A stretch of 64,000 nt of DNA, taken from positions 1 through 64,000 of the forward strand of contig JAJAGP010003266.1 of NCBI GenBank assembly GCA_025084515.1. The letters run 5' to 3'. Source of the stretch: Ancistrus triradiatus (taxonomy: Eukaryota > Chordata > Actinopteri > Siluriformes > Loricariidae). The position numbers were made by a program, and so were the translations under genes. Every line of letters starts with the position of its first letter. Positions within the stretch are counted from its first letter, which is position 1. Below, piece after piece: positions 33,546 to 46,338 of this stretch. Under the pieces are notes generated by a model. It searched no databases and had not been told where the DNA came from. It was given only the letters and a program-made list of their open reading frames with translations.

Positions 33546-36500
33546 GAAACGTGTGTGTCTGTTCTACAAATGATATGTTTCAGACAGACCGTTACATCCT
33601 TACTTCCGAATGCATGGGATTAACATCCTTTGCGTTCACACCAGGGGTGCCTGAACTTTTTCATAAGACTGTATATTGTGTGTGTGCGTGTGTTGGGGGG
33701 TGTAAATCTCCAGACAGACTGTGGTATGTGATCTAGGAACTAACTTGCCCCCCAACGCTCCTAATGATCCAGGTGTGAACGTATACAAATACTCATCACA
33801 AGCAGGAAGTACAGAGACAGACACACACTGAGACACAGATTGAATCTTCTGCTTCTGTTTTTTTCCTGTTATTTAATAGCTCTTTCACAATAAGGCTGAG
33901 CAGGAGACAAACTTGGGCTCGGGGATGAGACACCCTTTTGAATCTGCACTTCTGAGGGCCTTTTTTAAAGCTTTTGTCCTGCTCTTTCCTCTCCTCTGTC
34001 TCTCTATCGCTCTTCTTTTTGTCTCGTGCTGCATTCTAACCCCTTAATCACTGCCTGAGGTGTGCTCCACATGCTGCTAATGGATCGCTTACACACAGTT
34101 TGTTGATGTGTGTAAGTAAACAGGGAGCTTCTTCAGGCTGCCATTGTGGCGTGAGAGAACGAGTATGCTGCTGTCATGAAGCACTCCGTTAACCTCCTCA
34201 ACCCCGCCCCCCAGAACACATACAAAAGGTGTCCCAGAACAGGTACTAGTTTAAAACGTTAAAATATGCTTCGTATTTTGTTAAAGGATAATGAACACGA
34301 TTGCAAAGAATCAACCTTTATGGGTATTTTGCCTAATTAACATACAAATTATACAATAATGCATTGACAAATTAAATAATGAAAAATTTATTAATATGAA
34401 GGGGGAAACCTGCCATGGGTTGAATGAATTCATTTCAACTTTACGTTTTTTGACACTAACCCAACTCCCATCAGGGTATGCATTACGCTTTCCAGAGTAC
34501 AGAGCTCTCACGATTCTGACCAGAACAAGCAGAGTGAAATCAGACCCCCAAAAACTAGCAGCTCTTGTGGCTTGGAGGTAAGAGCCACCTTTAAACAGCA
34601 GATGCTCAGACCCAGGGTTTGAATCCAACGTGAAGGGTTGGTGGTGGTGCGGTTAAGAGGTTGTGTGTGTATTTGTTTTTAAACTTTTCTGAGATTTCTA
34701 AAGAAAAAATGAAAGGAAAACTTATTTCTGGAGACTGCAGCTGAAAAGGTGTACACTCACCATTGTACTCGAGAAGGGTTCCTCATTTGGACATCATCTC
34801 TAGGAAATATGGCTCTTGCACATTTTCAGAAGTTTTGGGAACATAACTTGAACCAATGACCATCATAAAAACACAAGCTACAATAAGAATAAGCTGATTT
34901 TCAAATATATAGAGACTGAAAAGTGTTAAAGTGCTTTGAAATATTGCAATTTCTTGAATTTAATACAACGCTACCAATTTCAGTTCATAATCAGCAGCAT
35001 TTGAGTGACTCCGATTGCCTCGGACTTTCCTTTCCTCCACCTAAACTAAACCCGACCAAGCAGTTAGGGGGGCACTCACAGACGCAGAAAGCCAAGCAAC
35101 ATCACAAGATGCTCTTTGGAGCATTGTAAAATTATGCTGTAATAACAAGGATCAAAGGTTTCTGCTTGAGCCTTCCATGCCAGCTTGAGCGCATGCTGTC
35201 ATTACAGCAAAAGGGGGACCATACCAAATAGTAAGAATTATGCTGATTATATGGTTTGTAATGGAAAATATTGTATTATATTAGCGAAAAATGCAAAACA
35301 TAAGGATTTTCACTTGTGTTTTCAGACTGCTTTCCTGGTCAGGGCACAGACAAGCATGTATTCTGACTGGGGCACCAGGGCATTCCACAGATGCATCCAA
35401 TCTGTGCCCAAGTCTGAAGGCAATGGTGGAAGGCACTGGTAGCTTGCTGGTAGACTGAGTGCTAAAATAATAAACAACAAAACTTCATATCGTCAAATTC
35501 ATATCCAATAATAACAGACACGCTAAAACCATTTGGCATTAAAGCAAGTTATCATTCCTGCTCATTTAAAACATTTAGAATTTATAGAGTATATTATATG
35601 CTGTAAAATTGCATTTATTTCCAAAAATGTAAGAAAAAAAACTATTGGACATTAAAAAGAAATTTAAATAAGATTACATTAATGTTGATGTTGTTATACA
35701 TTATCACTAAATATAATCATAGTGCATCCCTACGCCATGCCTGCATAAGAAGCTAAACATACTGAATCGCCGTATTGTTCAAAATGCTTTTTTCTTTCTT
35801 TCTTTTTTCTCAGAGGAAGCGAAGGTCTCAGGGGTCAGCGTCTGAGGTCACGGGCCGCCACCTAGAATAGAACCTGATACCCGCCGGGCGACACGGCCCT
35901 CTGACAGATAAGGAAATGAGACGGGTGAGTGGGTACTGCTAAAACCTCCTGCACCACACACACAGATTCACGTACACACACACACACACACACCAAAGGG
36001 CCTTCACAATACCCCAAGGGGGTCAGCGTGTTCCCCTTGAAACTCGCCACAGCACACGGTGATGATAGGTGGTGTCTAGGATTAGGGAAAGACCCTAGCA
36101 GTATCAAAGCAGGACGTCCGTGAGATGAGTGCCTATTGGAATGGCGGACTACTTCGATGAGAGATTGGCTGAAGTGTGTCCCTCGCATACTTCCGGTTCA
36201 GTCCTGACTTCCTCTGCTTTTTGGTACTTGATAGTTGACTGTCCACATGGTGGACAAGGGACTGGATATCCTACCAATAATAGGGAATTGCTACAAGTAC
36301 TGACTTATAACAGATAAGTACTGAACCCAACACAATGTTCTTTTTTTTTTTGTCATTTTCGCCAGAATATTTTTGGTTGCCAAATCTTCTGTGCATCCCT
36401 GAAAAGTAATACTGTTGCTTTATTGTTGTTGTTGTTATAAACCCAAAGCAAAATATCTTTTTATATAATTTGTAATTAGCAGATTTGATGACACCAATCA

Positions 36501-37492
36501 TTGCGTTTGGGATACAGAGTGGTACGGCCTGGTCGAACCTCAACCTCGTCTTCACCTTTAACAGGAAGCGTGCATGACCCTGTTGATGGATGCGTGTTTG
36601 CCTTTGTTCTATCGGCCAGGTGAACACTTTCGCTGCCTTTACGAGCAGCGATCTGGACCCGATGATTGACGGGGTTAGGAGGCGAGGGATAAGGTGACCG
36701 CTTACAACACAATGCGTGTGTGTAAGGGAAAGACATGTTGCTTGGTTTTCCCCTAACCTTCCATGTTCGAGTGTATCCAGAGTTCAGATGGCGTGTAAGT
36801 GGAGTATAGTTAAAATAGCTGATGCTGTATTCAGTATGAACAATACACACATACTTTTAAGAATATATTAAGGTACTAAACAATGAGGTCGTATGACTAA
36901 ATGCCACAAAGTGTGGAATGATTTATTTCACTTAATTAAGTTATTGAAATTGAGTCAATTTATAAGAATGCTTTATTTAAATCTAGCTACCAGCACATTT
37001 GGTTTATAATTACTGCTAAGATATTAGTAAGACTGCAAATGGCCATTACTCCTTGTATTCCTTGTATTATGGACTTATACGCTTGAATATACTTTTATTA
37101 CCTACATAACAACAAAGCCCCATTTCAGTATCCATAATCCACTGTTCTAATGAAACTAAATACAAATTGGTTATCAGAGAAATGCAATCTTGTCAGAACC
37201 ATTATTCTACTCTATAAAACCAATAGCCAATTTCATTGGGGTGAAAACTATGTAGTACATTGGCATTTTTAAAAGTTCAATTCTTTGTTCAAAATGGCCA
37301 AAACAAACCTCTTCCTCAAGAAACGTGTCTGGTTTTGTTTTGTAAAATAAATACAACTCAGTGTCTCAGACTGCCAAGAGAGATCTCATACAAAAGTGTC
37401 CACTACTGTCTTCAGAGAAGAGGACAAACTGGATCAAACCATGATATAAAAAGAAGCTGAATGTTTCATATCCTTAGTTGTGTCTTTAAATA
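33546..37492. other. Unassigned intergenic sequence
   Basis: Contains a short CA repeat at 35974 and moderately GC-rich parts (33840-34150, 35800-36150, 36580-36720) with no coding family recognised. 37667-38214 is also unassigned. Confidence 0.5.
35974..35992. repeat. Short (AC)n microsatellite
   Basis: About ten CA units within a GC-richer stretch. Confidence 0.85.
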
Positions 37493-37666
37493 TTTACATG
37501 TCATTTAGCAGACTCCCTTATCCAGAGCGACTTACAACTGATACATTCTTTCAATCCAAGCAATTGTGGGTTAAGGGCCTTGCTCAGGGGTGGCAGCTTA
37601 GCAGAGGTGGGATTTGAACCCTGGTCCATAGTCCAGTACTTTAACCACTAGGCTACCACAGTCCCA
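37493..37666 (-). mobile_element. tRNA-derived SINE with L2-type tail, minus strand
   Basis: Same family; tail GCAGACTCCCTTATCCAGAG, B box GGATTTGAACCC, A-box end ACTAGGCTACCACAGTCCC. A short central deletion removes part of the GACCCAACAGTGG portion. Confidence 0.87.
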
Positions 37667-38214
37667 CATAAGACATTACTTATAAATAGCAGCAAATGGC
37701 AACAAACACCATTGTCATCTGCACCAGCTTAATACTGTAAATAACTAGTAACAATAAGTATTCATAATAACCCACATTTCTTCCACCAATGCTGCTTTAA
37801 CTTTCTTTAGCTGATCACAAATCTCCCGAAGTTCTAGATAATATGAAAATGCTCTTACTGGTTAATGATGAGCATGCTCTTGACACCCAGTGTGCTGTAG
37901 TGTCGCTTCTGCTGCCATTCTCTCCAGTTGGGAAAGCTGGTATCATGTTGTTCTCTGTCAATCAGATGAACAGTAGTTTATTAGTAGTGCCATGTATATA
38001 AAAAAGACAGATCCTCCAAGCAACTGCCAACTGCTGGCAGGTCAGCTGGCACACTCGATGACTGGGAGGGAAACCATAGCAGATAAGCTGTGGATATTTA
38101 GGTAAACTTTTAAGAACATACAGAACCCACAAGTTTGATGTTGACTGAATCCAGCATTGTTGAACTTATCACAAAACATTACACGCAATTAAATACATCG
38201 CTGTAATCATACTT

Positions 38215-41200
38215 TAGATCTAATATTAACATTTGGTATCAGTATAGATAACCTGGATGTTTTCCCGCAAAGTGATTCGATTTCGATAGATCACTATCTT
38301 TTAGTATTTGAGCTATCTCTAATAAATAAAATCCTTCTGCCTCGTTATCACACTAAGCACACTATCACATCTGCTACTCCAGCTGCGTTTATTAAAAACC
38401 TACCAGACTTAAAATTTAATACACCTATGGAGATAAATCATCTTGTGTAAATGAGCAATTAGAATGTGTGCTTCGCTCAACCCTGGACATGACTGCCCCT
38501 GCTAGGGTCAAACGTATTAGGGAAAAAAGGCTAGCACCATGGTATAATGACCACACCCCTACCTTAAAGCAAAGAACATGGCATTTAGAGCACAAGTGGA
38601 GACATAGTAAATTGGAGGTGTTTAAGCTTGGTTGGAGGGACAGCATGACAGAGTATAAGCATGCCCTCACTAAAGCTAAAGCTGCATACTTCTCTTCAAT
38701 CATAGAGAAAAATAAGAATAATCCAATATTTCTTTTTAATACAGTCTGCAAATTAATAAAAATCCCCACAGAAAGTGATTCTCCCGTTCTGTGTCATTTT
38801 AATAGTAATGATTTTCATGACTTTTTTTAATGATAAGATAGAGAACATTAGGCATAAAACTCAATGCTCATCACATCACCAAACTATTCAGCCACCTTCC
38901 AGATGCAGCACTAGTGAAGACATCTGTTTAATGAGCTGTAAATCAAGATTAGAATCTTTTACCCCAATTACTAATACTTAACTATCCGCACTGATCAGCT
39001 CGTCTAAGTCATCAACATGTTTATTAGATCCCATTCCTACACGTTTACTCAAACAAGTAATACCTAGTATTATAGAGCCACTGTTAGTTATTTTAAAGTC
39101 ATCCTTTACCTTTGGTTATGTGCCCAAATCCTTTAAAGCTGCCGTTATCAAACCACTGATTAAAAAAGCCACTCTTGACATTTGTGTGATATCTAATTAT
39201 AGACCAATTTCAAATCTACCGTTTCTGTCCAAAATCTTAGAAAAAGCCGTCTATCAGCAGCTCTGCAGTTACCTCCAAAGGGATGAAATTTATGAAACAT
39301 TTCAGTCTGGCTTCAGGCCCCATCATAGTACTGAAACAGCATTGATTAGGGTACTAAATGACTTGTTAATGTCCGCAGATAAGGGATGTGTTTCTTTTCT
39401 TGTTCTGTTAGATTTAAGTGCAGCATTTGACACTATAGATCATGATGTTTTACTAAACAGACTAGAAAATACTATAGGTATTAAGGGATTAGCACTTTCT
39501 TGGTTTAAATCCTACTTGACCGACCGGTACCAGTTTGTTCATATAAATAATCTAAGGTCTAAGATCTCAAAAGTGAAGTATGGCATGCCTCAGAGGTCAG
39601 TGCTTGGCCCGCTTTTATTCTCTCTGTACATGCTGCCACTAGGCTCAGTTATTCGTAAACATGGCATTAGTTTCCACTGCTATGCAGATGATACACAGCT
39701 GTACATATCAGCCAAACCTAATGACAGCCTTACAATCAACAAAATTGAGGACTGTGTAAAGGAAATAAAAGATTGGATGTTATTATTTTCTCTTACTTAA
39801 CTCAGATAAAACTGAGGTTCTATTAGTGGGGACCCAAGGCTGTGAGAGACAGGTTGGCTACATCTATCCTAAATCTAGATGGCTGTCCAGTATTGTCCCA
39901 GTCCGTCTGTAAAAAATTTAGGGGTCACATTTGAATTCAGATCTCTCCTTTGATGCACACATTAGCAGCATCACTCAAATTGCTTTTCTTTCAATTACGT
40001 AATATCGCTAAACTTAGAAAATATTCTCTTTTAATGATGCAGAAAAAAAAAAACTTGTTCATGCGTTTATAACCTCAAGGTTGGATTACTGTAATGCCTT
40101 ACTTACTGGATGCTCTAGTAAATCTATAAATAAACTTCAGTTAGTTCAGAATGCAGCTGCCCGAGTGCTAACTCGAACTAGAAAATTTGATTATATCACT
40201 CCTGTTGTATCATCACTGCACTGGTTACCAGTCAAATTCCGCATTGATTACAAAATACTTCTTATAAACTTATAAAAGCTCTACATGGCCTGGCCCCACA
40301 TTATCTGAGTGAACTCTTAGGGTTTTACAATCCAACTTTCTACTTCGTTCGCAGGGTGCAGGACTTCTTTTAGTTCCTAGAATTAAAAAAGTCACAGCCG
40401 GGGGAAAGGCTTTCTCATACATGGCCCCCCAACTATGGAATAAACTTCCCACTTTCGTTCGAGATTCAGACACTCTCCAAAAGTTTTAAGTCTAGGCTAA
40501 AGACATACTTATTTACACAGGCTTTTTGACTAGATTTAGACCAGGATGCATGGCTTGGGTCACTGGGGCCGGAGTCTGGAGTCATGTCTGGCCTGCCTGG
40601 CCTTGTCCCGCTGGCCCGGGAGTGTTGAGTGTGCAGTCTGGCTGAACTGGGCTTTGGTCCTCGTGATCTTGACTCATGCATCCTTGCCTTAGCATAAGGG
40701 CAGAGCTGGGGGTTCATAGTCAAAGAGTCTTTTGGTGATCAGAGACGTTGGGGTTGCTGTCTTCTGCCTCCCGTGGGGTTGCCAATGTCTCATGTGATCC
40801 CTCTTGGCTGTGTTTCCTACCAGTTCTCCTCTTTCTAGCTATGCTGCTATAGCTAATGCTGCCGGGGTCTCATGCTACACATGGCATCAGTGATTGTTAA
40901 TAGACACTGTGCTCTTAATCAATAACTAATTACATTTTCTGTTTTCTCTCCGAGCTGTGTTCCGGCAGTTCCAGCCCCACACATGATGTTCATCTGCTGT
41001 AGCTCCACTCAAGCTGCTTCCGTCATCAGCTCCAGCCCCATCATACCCGGGCCACTTAATGTCAATGTGCATACTTCACATTTTATTCGAACTTTGACTC
41101 CATGACTTTAGTTTCGCTCTTAGATTTATCATCTACGCCGCCCAAGGAGGGTGGGGTCCCTTTTTGAGTCTTGGTCCTCCTAAGGTTTCTTCCTAGAACT

Positions 41201-41345
41201 AGGGAGTTTTTCCTTGCCACTGTCGCCCTTAGGCTTGCTCAATTTGGAATTGGACGTAGTTATTAGGAGATAATATAAACTTGTAAAGTTGCTTTGAGAC
41301 AATGCTCCATTGTAAAAAGCGCTACATAAATCAATCTGACTTGAC
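38215..41345 (+). mobile_element. CR1/L2/Rex1-group LINE, 5' truncated
   Basis: Begins in the endonuclease-RT linker (decayed reading such as AAFIKNLPDLKF), passes through the RT domain (39120-39800), a post-RT region (40081-40275: DYCNALLTGCSSKSINKLQL) and a 3' UTR of about 900 bp, and ends GCTTTGAGACAATGCTCC then ATTGTAAAAAGCGCTACATA and AATCAATCTGACTTGA. The same 3' tail recurs at 5.7, 7.9, 8.1, 25.8, 29.6, 50.7 and 54.3 kb, so this is the master-like copy for those fragments. Confidence 0.88.
39120..39800 (+). pseudogene. LINE reverse transcriptase domain
   Basis: 226 codons read without a stop. RT blocks visible: SNYRPISNLPFLSKILEK, FQSGFRPHHSTETALI, VLLDLSAAFDTIDHDVLL (first catalytic Asp), MPQRSVLGPLLFSLYM and HCYADDTQLYI (the two catalytic Asp). 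The usual PQGS is PQRS here. A stop at 39798-39800 and a frameshift separate it from the thumb region, so it is inactive. 38468-38830 (TMDMTAPARVKRIREKRL-like reading) is its upstream linker in another frame. Confidence 0.9.
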
Positions 41346-44109
41346 AACTTAAAATAAATATAAATACATAAAAAAGCACCAACAACATAAATTGGTTAAA
41401 ATGCAGAATAAAATTCATCCCACTTAAAATGCTGACGTGGTACATAGAGAAAGTGGCACCACAGAGGTGATTAGTGCATTTACCAGCACCGCCCATTTAC
41501 TTGTTTGTTATGGCTTTAAGCCATACCAGCACAATTCTGCTATTAATGGCTCGGCAAGATTAAATCTTTACTGGTTTAAAGTGTGATAGAACTACAAATG
41601 TTGTTTTATATTAAGGTTTGTTAAGAAGTTTAATATCTTCCCCGTACTTGTGTTCCTGAACAAGTCTTTGAGGTTGGTCTCATTGAAAAAGTGTTCTCTG
41701 GGTATGTTCAGGGTCAGACAGCTGATTAAGATGTGGCTCTCTGGTCGTTTCCTGAAACTAGGTATCCGTGTGTGAGTCTGGTGTTTCCGATGTGGTGTTT
41801 TGTGAGGATTGTTTGATTGAATCCATCACTTTAGGGTTGATTTTGATTAGGTTGGATTTCATGCAGTTTGTTGGTCTGTTCTTTGTCCCATCCATCTTGC
41901 CATTTGAAGAGGATATATTGGTTGATTTTTCAAAAGAGGTCTGCTGGAGGGATTGGGAACATGGAGTTGCAAGTTTTTGCAGATAGTCTAGCTACCCGAC
42001 TTTTTCCATTTTTGGTAAATCCAAAGTGGCTTGGGATCCAGCAGTACGTTACGTTAAATTGTTAACTTTTGAGGATTTTTTGTTTTGTTTCAGTATCTAT
42101 GAGATGAGGTTCCGTTTCATTACCAGAATTATTTCACTCACTTAGACCAGCTCATTCTGTGATTATTGTGGCAAGACAAACTTGGGCTTTGTTCATGCAA
42201 TCTTATCCACTAGTATAAGGAGAACATGCCACTTTTTATATTGTGAATGAAACATTTCCATTGGTGTTCATCATCTAGCACCTGCTTTATCCAGGCAAGG
42301 GTCATGTTGGGTCTGAAGCCCATCCTGGAAACACTTGCAAAATACCCTGTACAGGGTGCCATGCCATCACATGGCACCATACACACATTTAGATCCACAA
42401 GCAGCCAATTCAGGAGGAAAAGGAGGAGAGGAAAACAAAACCAACACCAACCTCTGCACCACTGTCATTTTATTCATCTTAAACTTCATTCCATAAATTT
42501 TAGATCTGCCCTTTCACTAGACTGTTTCCCAGAGTTCTGCTGGAGTGATTAATAGTCTAAAGGAGCGTCTTTGGAAAAAGAAAAACAGGCCTGAACACTC
42601 TTCGGGTTATTCCAAGACAGCTGAAGTAAAATTATATTTCTCATGCGATTACACACGATGATCAAAGTGACCCTGCTGTGAAGCAGCAGAAACGAAACAA
42701 TACCCCCTGCAGCACTAAATAAAATCAACGGGAAGTGTAACAGCTTTGATGCCATTGTCAGCATCGTGTTAATTAAGATGAAATCGGGGCACTAAAGTGG
42801 GTTTATTTGCCTTTTGTGTGATGTGGTCTGAATTCGCAATTGATTTCACCCTTGGGATATTACGTTAGCTGACTTGATTAGCTATTATTAAATATAATTA
42901 GAACAGAAAAAGTGAAGAGTAAAATAAATAAATAAATATGAAGATAATAAAAACATTGGGCTGATATGCTCAGTTTTCTGCGTGTGTGTTTTTGTGTACA
43001 GTACGTGATGAGAGGACCGTCTCTGAGTGTACGGCATGCCCGCACATGCAGCTCAAGTTTGGCGCTTCCTCTGGTATCCTGAGACTCGGTTGTTAAAATT
43101 AATAACGGGATTTGCCAAACACCTCAGACGGGGAATGCCTCTCTGACTTTTCTCACTCCTCTTTTGTCTCTCCATCCCTCTTTGTTCTCCCGTCTCCCTC
43201 ATGTTTCTCGTTTCAATGCATAGTTTAATGGTTTGTTTTTCTATCACAACATTAAGTTGAACAATTAAGTGTGCTGTTATTATAATCATCTTAATTACCA
43301 GATGAAGTGCCGTTTCAGAATTACATATACATATATGACTATTCTGAGCATATAAAGTACAGAATGGGCCAAAGCAAATAAACCCCAAAAAATCATTACT
43401 AGCAAAAACAAAAAATTGGAAGCTTCGTAATCAGCCATGACGGTATCTATGGGGTGGGTTCAACTGTGGTTGATATGAGAAAAGTATAATATTGTGACAC
43501 TTTAATTTAAGTCTTTGCTAACAAATTGTTACAAAGCAGTAGAGACACTAATACTTTCAATATGTTAAAGAAAATGGAAAAACGGAAGTCAATCTAATTG
43601 AGTAATAAAAGCACTGGAACATACACACAGTGGACAATACACACAGGTAGGGTTTACGCCTATTAGATAGGATTAAAAAGCCATTGCTTTCTGAGAAAGG
43701 CATCAAAGACAGACTTTTGGCAGAACATGGAAAGCTTGTTTCAGAGTGTTGAGCAAAGATGCTGGAGTGATGAATAATGATTTGAGTTGCATGGTGAAAG
43801 CTGAGCTTTGGAGTAAAGGAGAATATTGCAGATAAATGTATCTGAAAAGTCTCTGACCAAGTTGCATCAGACTCTTGTTTTGGTTTGGCCCTAAAAAGAT
43901 TTAAACCTATAAAAAATTGTCTGATATTAAAACACAAATTAACCTGGGAAATGTTTTTCAACTACTCAAAAATGAGAAGATTAGTGGTTTTGTCCTTTCC
44001 CCCCCCCCTCAGAATGTAGCAGGTCTGTATTAAAAAAATTAAGATGGCATCCAAATTTGTCAATTAGACGTTGGGGTAGTCGGTGCCACTCAATCACCCC
44101 TTTAGGGGC
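41346..44109. other. Mostly unassigned intergenic sequence
   Basis: Open frames near 41768-42065 are not recognised; the only repeat seen is the fragment at 42255. Confidence 0.5.
42255..42420. repeat. Degraded fragment of a common fish dispersed repeat
   Basis: AAGCCCATCCTGGAAACAC, ACAGGGTGCCATGCCATCAC and ACACACATTTAGA resemble the body of the repeat whose head is the second SINE type. A similar, opposite piece (CCCCTGCGATGGACTGGTGT, GTGTTCTCCGGGGACGACC) is at 47355-47480. Confidence 0.5.
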
Positions 44110-44510
44110 TCAAACAGGAAAATGAGGAAATGAGGATAGGGGAAATTAGAAGAAGAGCTAAGAGGAGTAGCAGAGGGGCTATTACAGGAGAGCTGAGAAG
44201 AAAAGGGTAGGATAGGAGGAGAAGAGAAGAAAAACAGAAGAGAATAAGAGAGCAAAAGGGACAAAAAAGAATGTAGAAGACCTGAGAGGAGAAGTCAGAA
44301 GGCGAGAACTGAGGATACCAGTAGAAAAGAGAAGCAGGCAAGAAGCGCTGGGGAATAAAGACGAGAGGATGTGAAAAGTGAAAAAATGAGAAGGAGCAGA
44401 GAAGGAGCCAGGAGAGAACGAGGAGAATCTAGGAAATTCGTAGAGAACAGAAAAAGAAAGAAAAAAGGAGAGAGAAGATAAGGAAAGAGTAAATGGAGGT
44501 CAAAAGGTTG
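44110..44510. repeat. Purine-rich tract (about 400 bp)
   Basis: The plus strand is overwhelmingly A and G (AGGAGAAGAGAAG-type words) with isolated T and C. Minus-strand frames of Ser/Leu/Phe are artefacts of this composition. Confidence 0.85.
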
Positions 44511-44722
44511 CCCTAATGGATTAGCTAAGGCCCCTAATCCAGGATCTAATCCAGTCCTCCTAAGCTTCTGTTTACACTGTGAACATCTCATTCCTCTGAA
44601 CAAGTGCTTTCAAAACACCAACACAAATCCTCACAGATCCCAGAGGCTCCCGACACCAACTGATCCAAGATAGTACAGGAAAGATCTGATTCAAGTCTTT
44701 AACAATGAATACATACAGTATA

Positions 44723-46336
44723 CAGTTGTATGAAAAAGTTTGGGCACCCCTGATAATTTTCATGATTTTTCTTTATAAATCATTGGTTGTCCAGCTCAGC
44801 AATTTCAGGTAAATATATCATATAGCAGATGAACACCGTGATATTTAAAAGTGAAATTAAGTTTATAGGTTTTACAGAAAATGTGCAGTAATTATTCAAA
44901 CAAAATTAGGCAGGTGCATAAATTTGGGCACCCTTGTCATTTGAATACCTTTAGCACTAATTATTGGAACACAAAGTTTGTTTTGTAAGCTCATTGACCC
45001 TTGATCTACATACACAAGTGAATCCAACTATGAGAAAGTGTTAAGGTGGCGAAATTGGAAGTTTTTCTCCTCTTTGCATCTTCTCTGAAGAGTGGCAACA
45101 TGAGAGCCTCAAAACAACTCTCAAATGGCCTGAAAACAAAGGTTGTTCAACATCATAGTTCAGGGAAAGGGAAAAGCTCTCTCAGAGATTTCAGCTGTCA
45201 GTTTCCACTGTGAGGAACATAGTGAGGCAATGGAAGACCACAGGCACAGTTCTAGTTAAGGAACTCCCGAAGTGGCAGACCAAGAAAAATCTCAGATAGG
45301 CAGAGGCGACGGAGGATGGTGAGAACAGTCCATAGTCAAGCCATCAGACCACACCGTCCAAAGACCTACAACCTCATCTGCTGCAGATGGTGTCACTGTT
45401 CATCGTTCAAACTATACAGCGCACTTAGCACAAGGAGAGGGCTGTATGGGAGAGTAATGCAGAAGAAAGCCTTTTCTGCAGACACGCCACAAACAGAGTC
45501 ACTGTGAGGTGTGGCTACAGCAGCACATTTGGACCAATTCCAGCTTCATTTTGAATAAAGTGCTGTGTGACTGATGAAACTAAAATTGAGTTATTTGGAC
45601 TAACAAGGAGCCGGAAACAACGAACAACAGCATCCCAAGACAAACACTTGCTACCCACCAGTTAAAAAATTTTGGTGGCGGTTCCATCATGCTGTGGGAC
45701 TGTGTGGCCAGTGCAGGTATTAGGAATCTTGTTAAAGTTGAGGGTCGCATGGATTCCAGTTAATATCTCCAGATTCTTGAGAACAATGTTCAAGAAGCAG
45801 TCAAAGTGACAAAGGTGCACCGAGGCCACGACCCCAAACCCTGCTCAAAAATCTTACTAAGGCATTCATGCAGAGGAACCAGTTTACAACGTTCTGGAAT
45901 GGCGCATCTCAGTCCCCAGCACATGAATATTACTGAAAATGTGGGCTGTTCCAGTGCTCGGAAAAACCATCAAACCTGACCTGACTGAACTGGAGATGTT
46001 TCTAAAGAAGAATGGTCCAAAGCACCTTCAACCAGAATCCAGACTGGAAGCTGTAGGAAGCGTTTAGCGGCTGTTATTTCTACAAAAGGAGGATCTACTA
46101 AATATTGATGTCATTTTTCTGTTGGGGTGCCCAAATTTATGCACCTGCCTAATTTTGTTTGAATAATTACTGCACACTTTCTTTAAATCCTATAAACTTC
46201 ATTTCACTTCTCAAATATCAGTGTGTTCATCTGCTATATGATATATTTAACTCAAGTTGCTGATCTGAACAACCAATGATTTATAAACTAAAATCATGAA
46301 AATTATCAGGGGTGCCCAAACTTTTTCATACCACTG
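44723..46336 (+). mobile_element. Tc1/mariner element, family 3, full length, TA-flanked
   Basis: TA at 44721-44722 and 46337-46338. Inverted repeats of about 210 bp: both start CAGT(T/G)GTATGAAAAAGTTT and end near TTGGGCACCC. 1614 bp. The transposase region (about 45100-46100) starts ATGAGAGCCTCAAAACAACT and is recognisable at the DNA level, but all frames contain stops. Left and right repeats remain about 90% similar by eye. Confidence 0.92.
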
Positions 46337-46338
46337 TA

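Noticed and set aside
42247..42552. 101-codon frame starting MKHFHWCSSS
   Set aside because: Crosses a degraded dispersed repeat; no family signal.
44102..44603. Minus-strand frames rich in Leu, Ser and Phe that look like membrane proteins
   Set aside because: Direct product of the purine-rich tract on the other strand.
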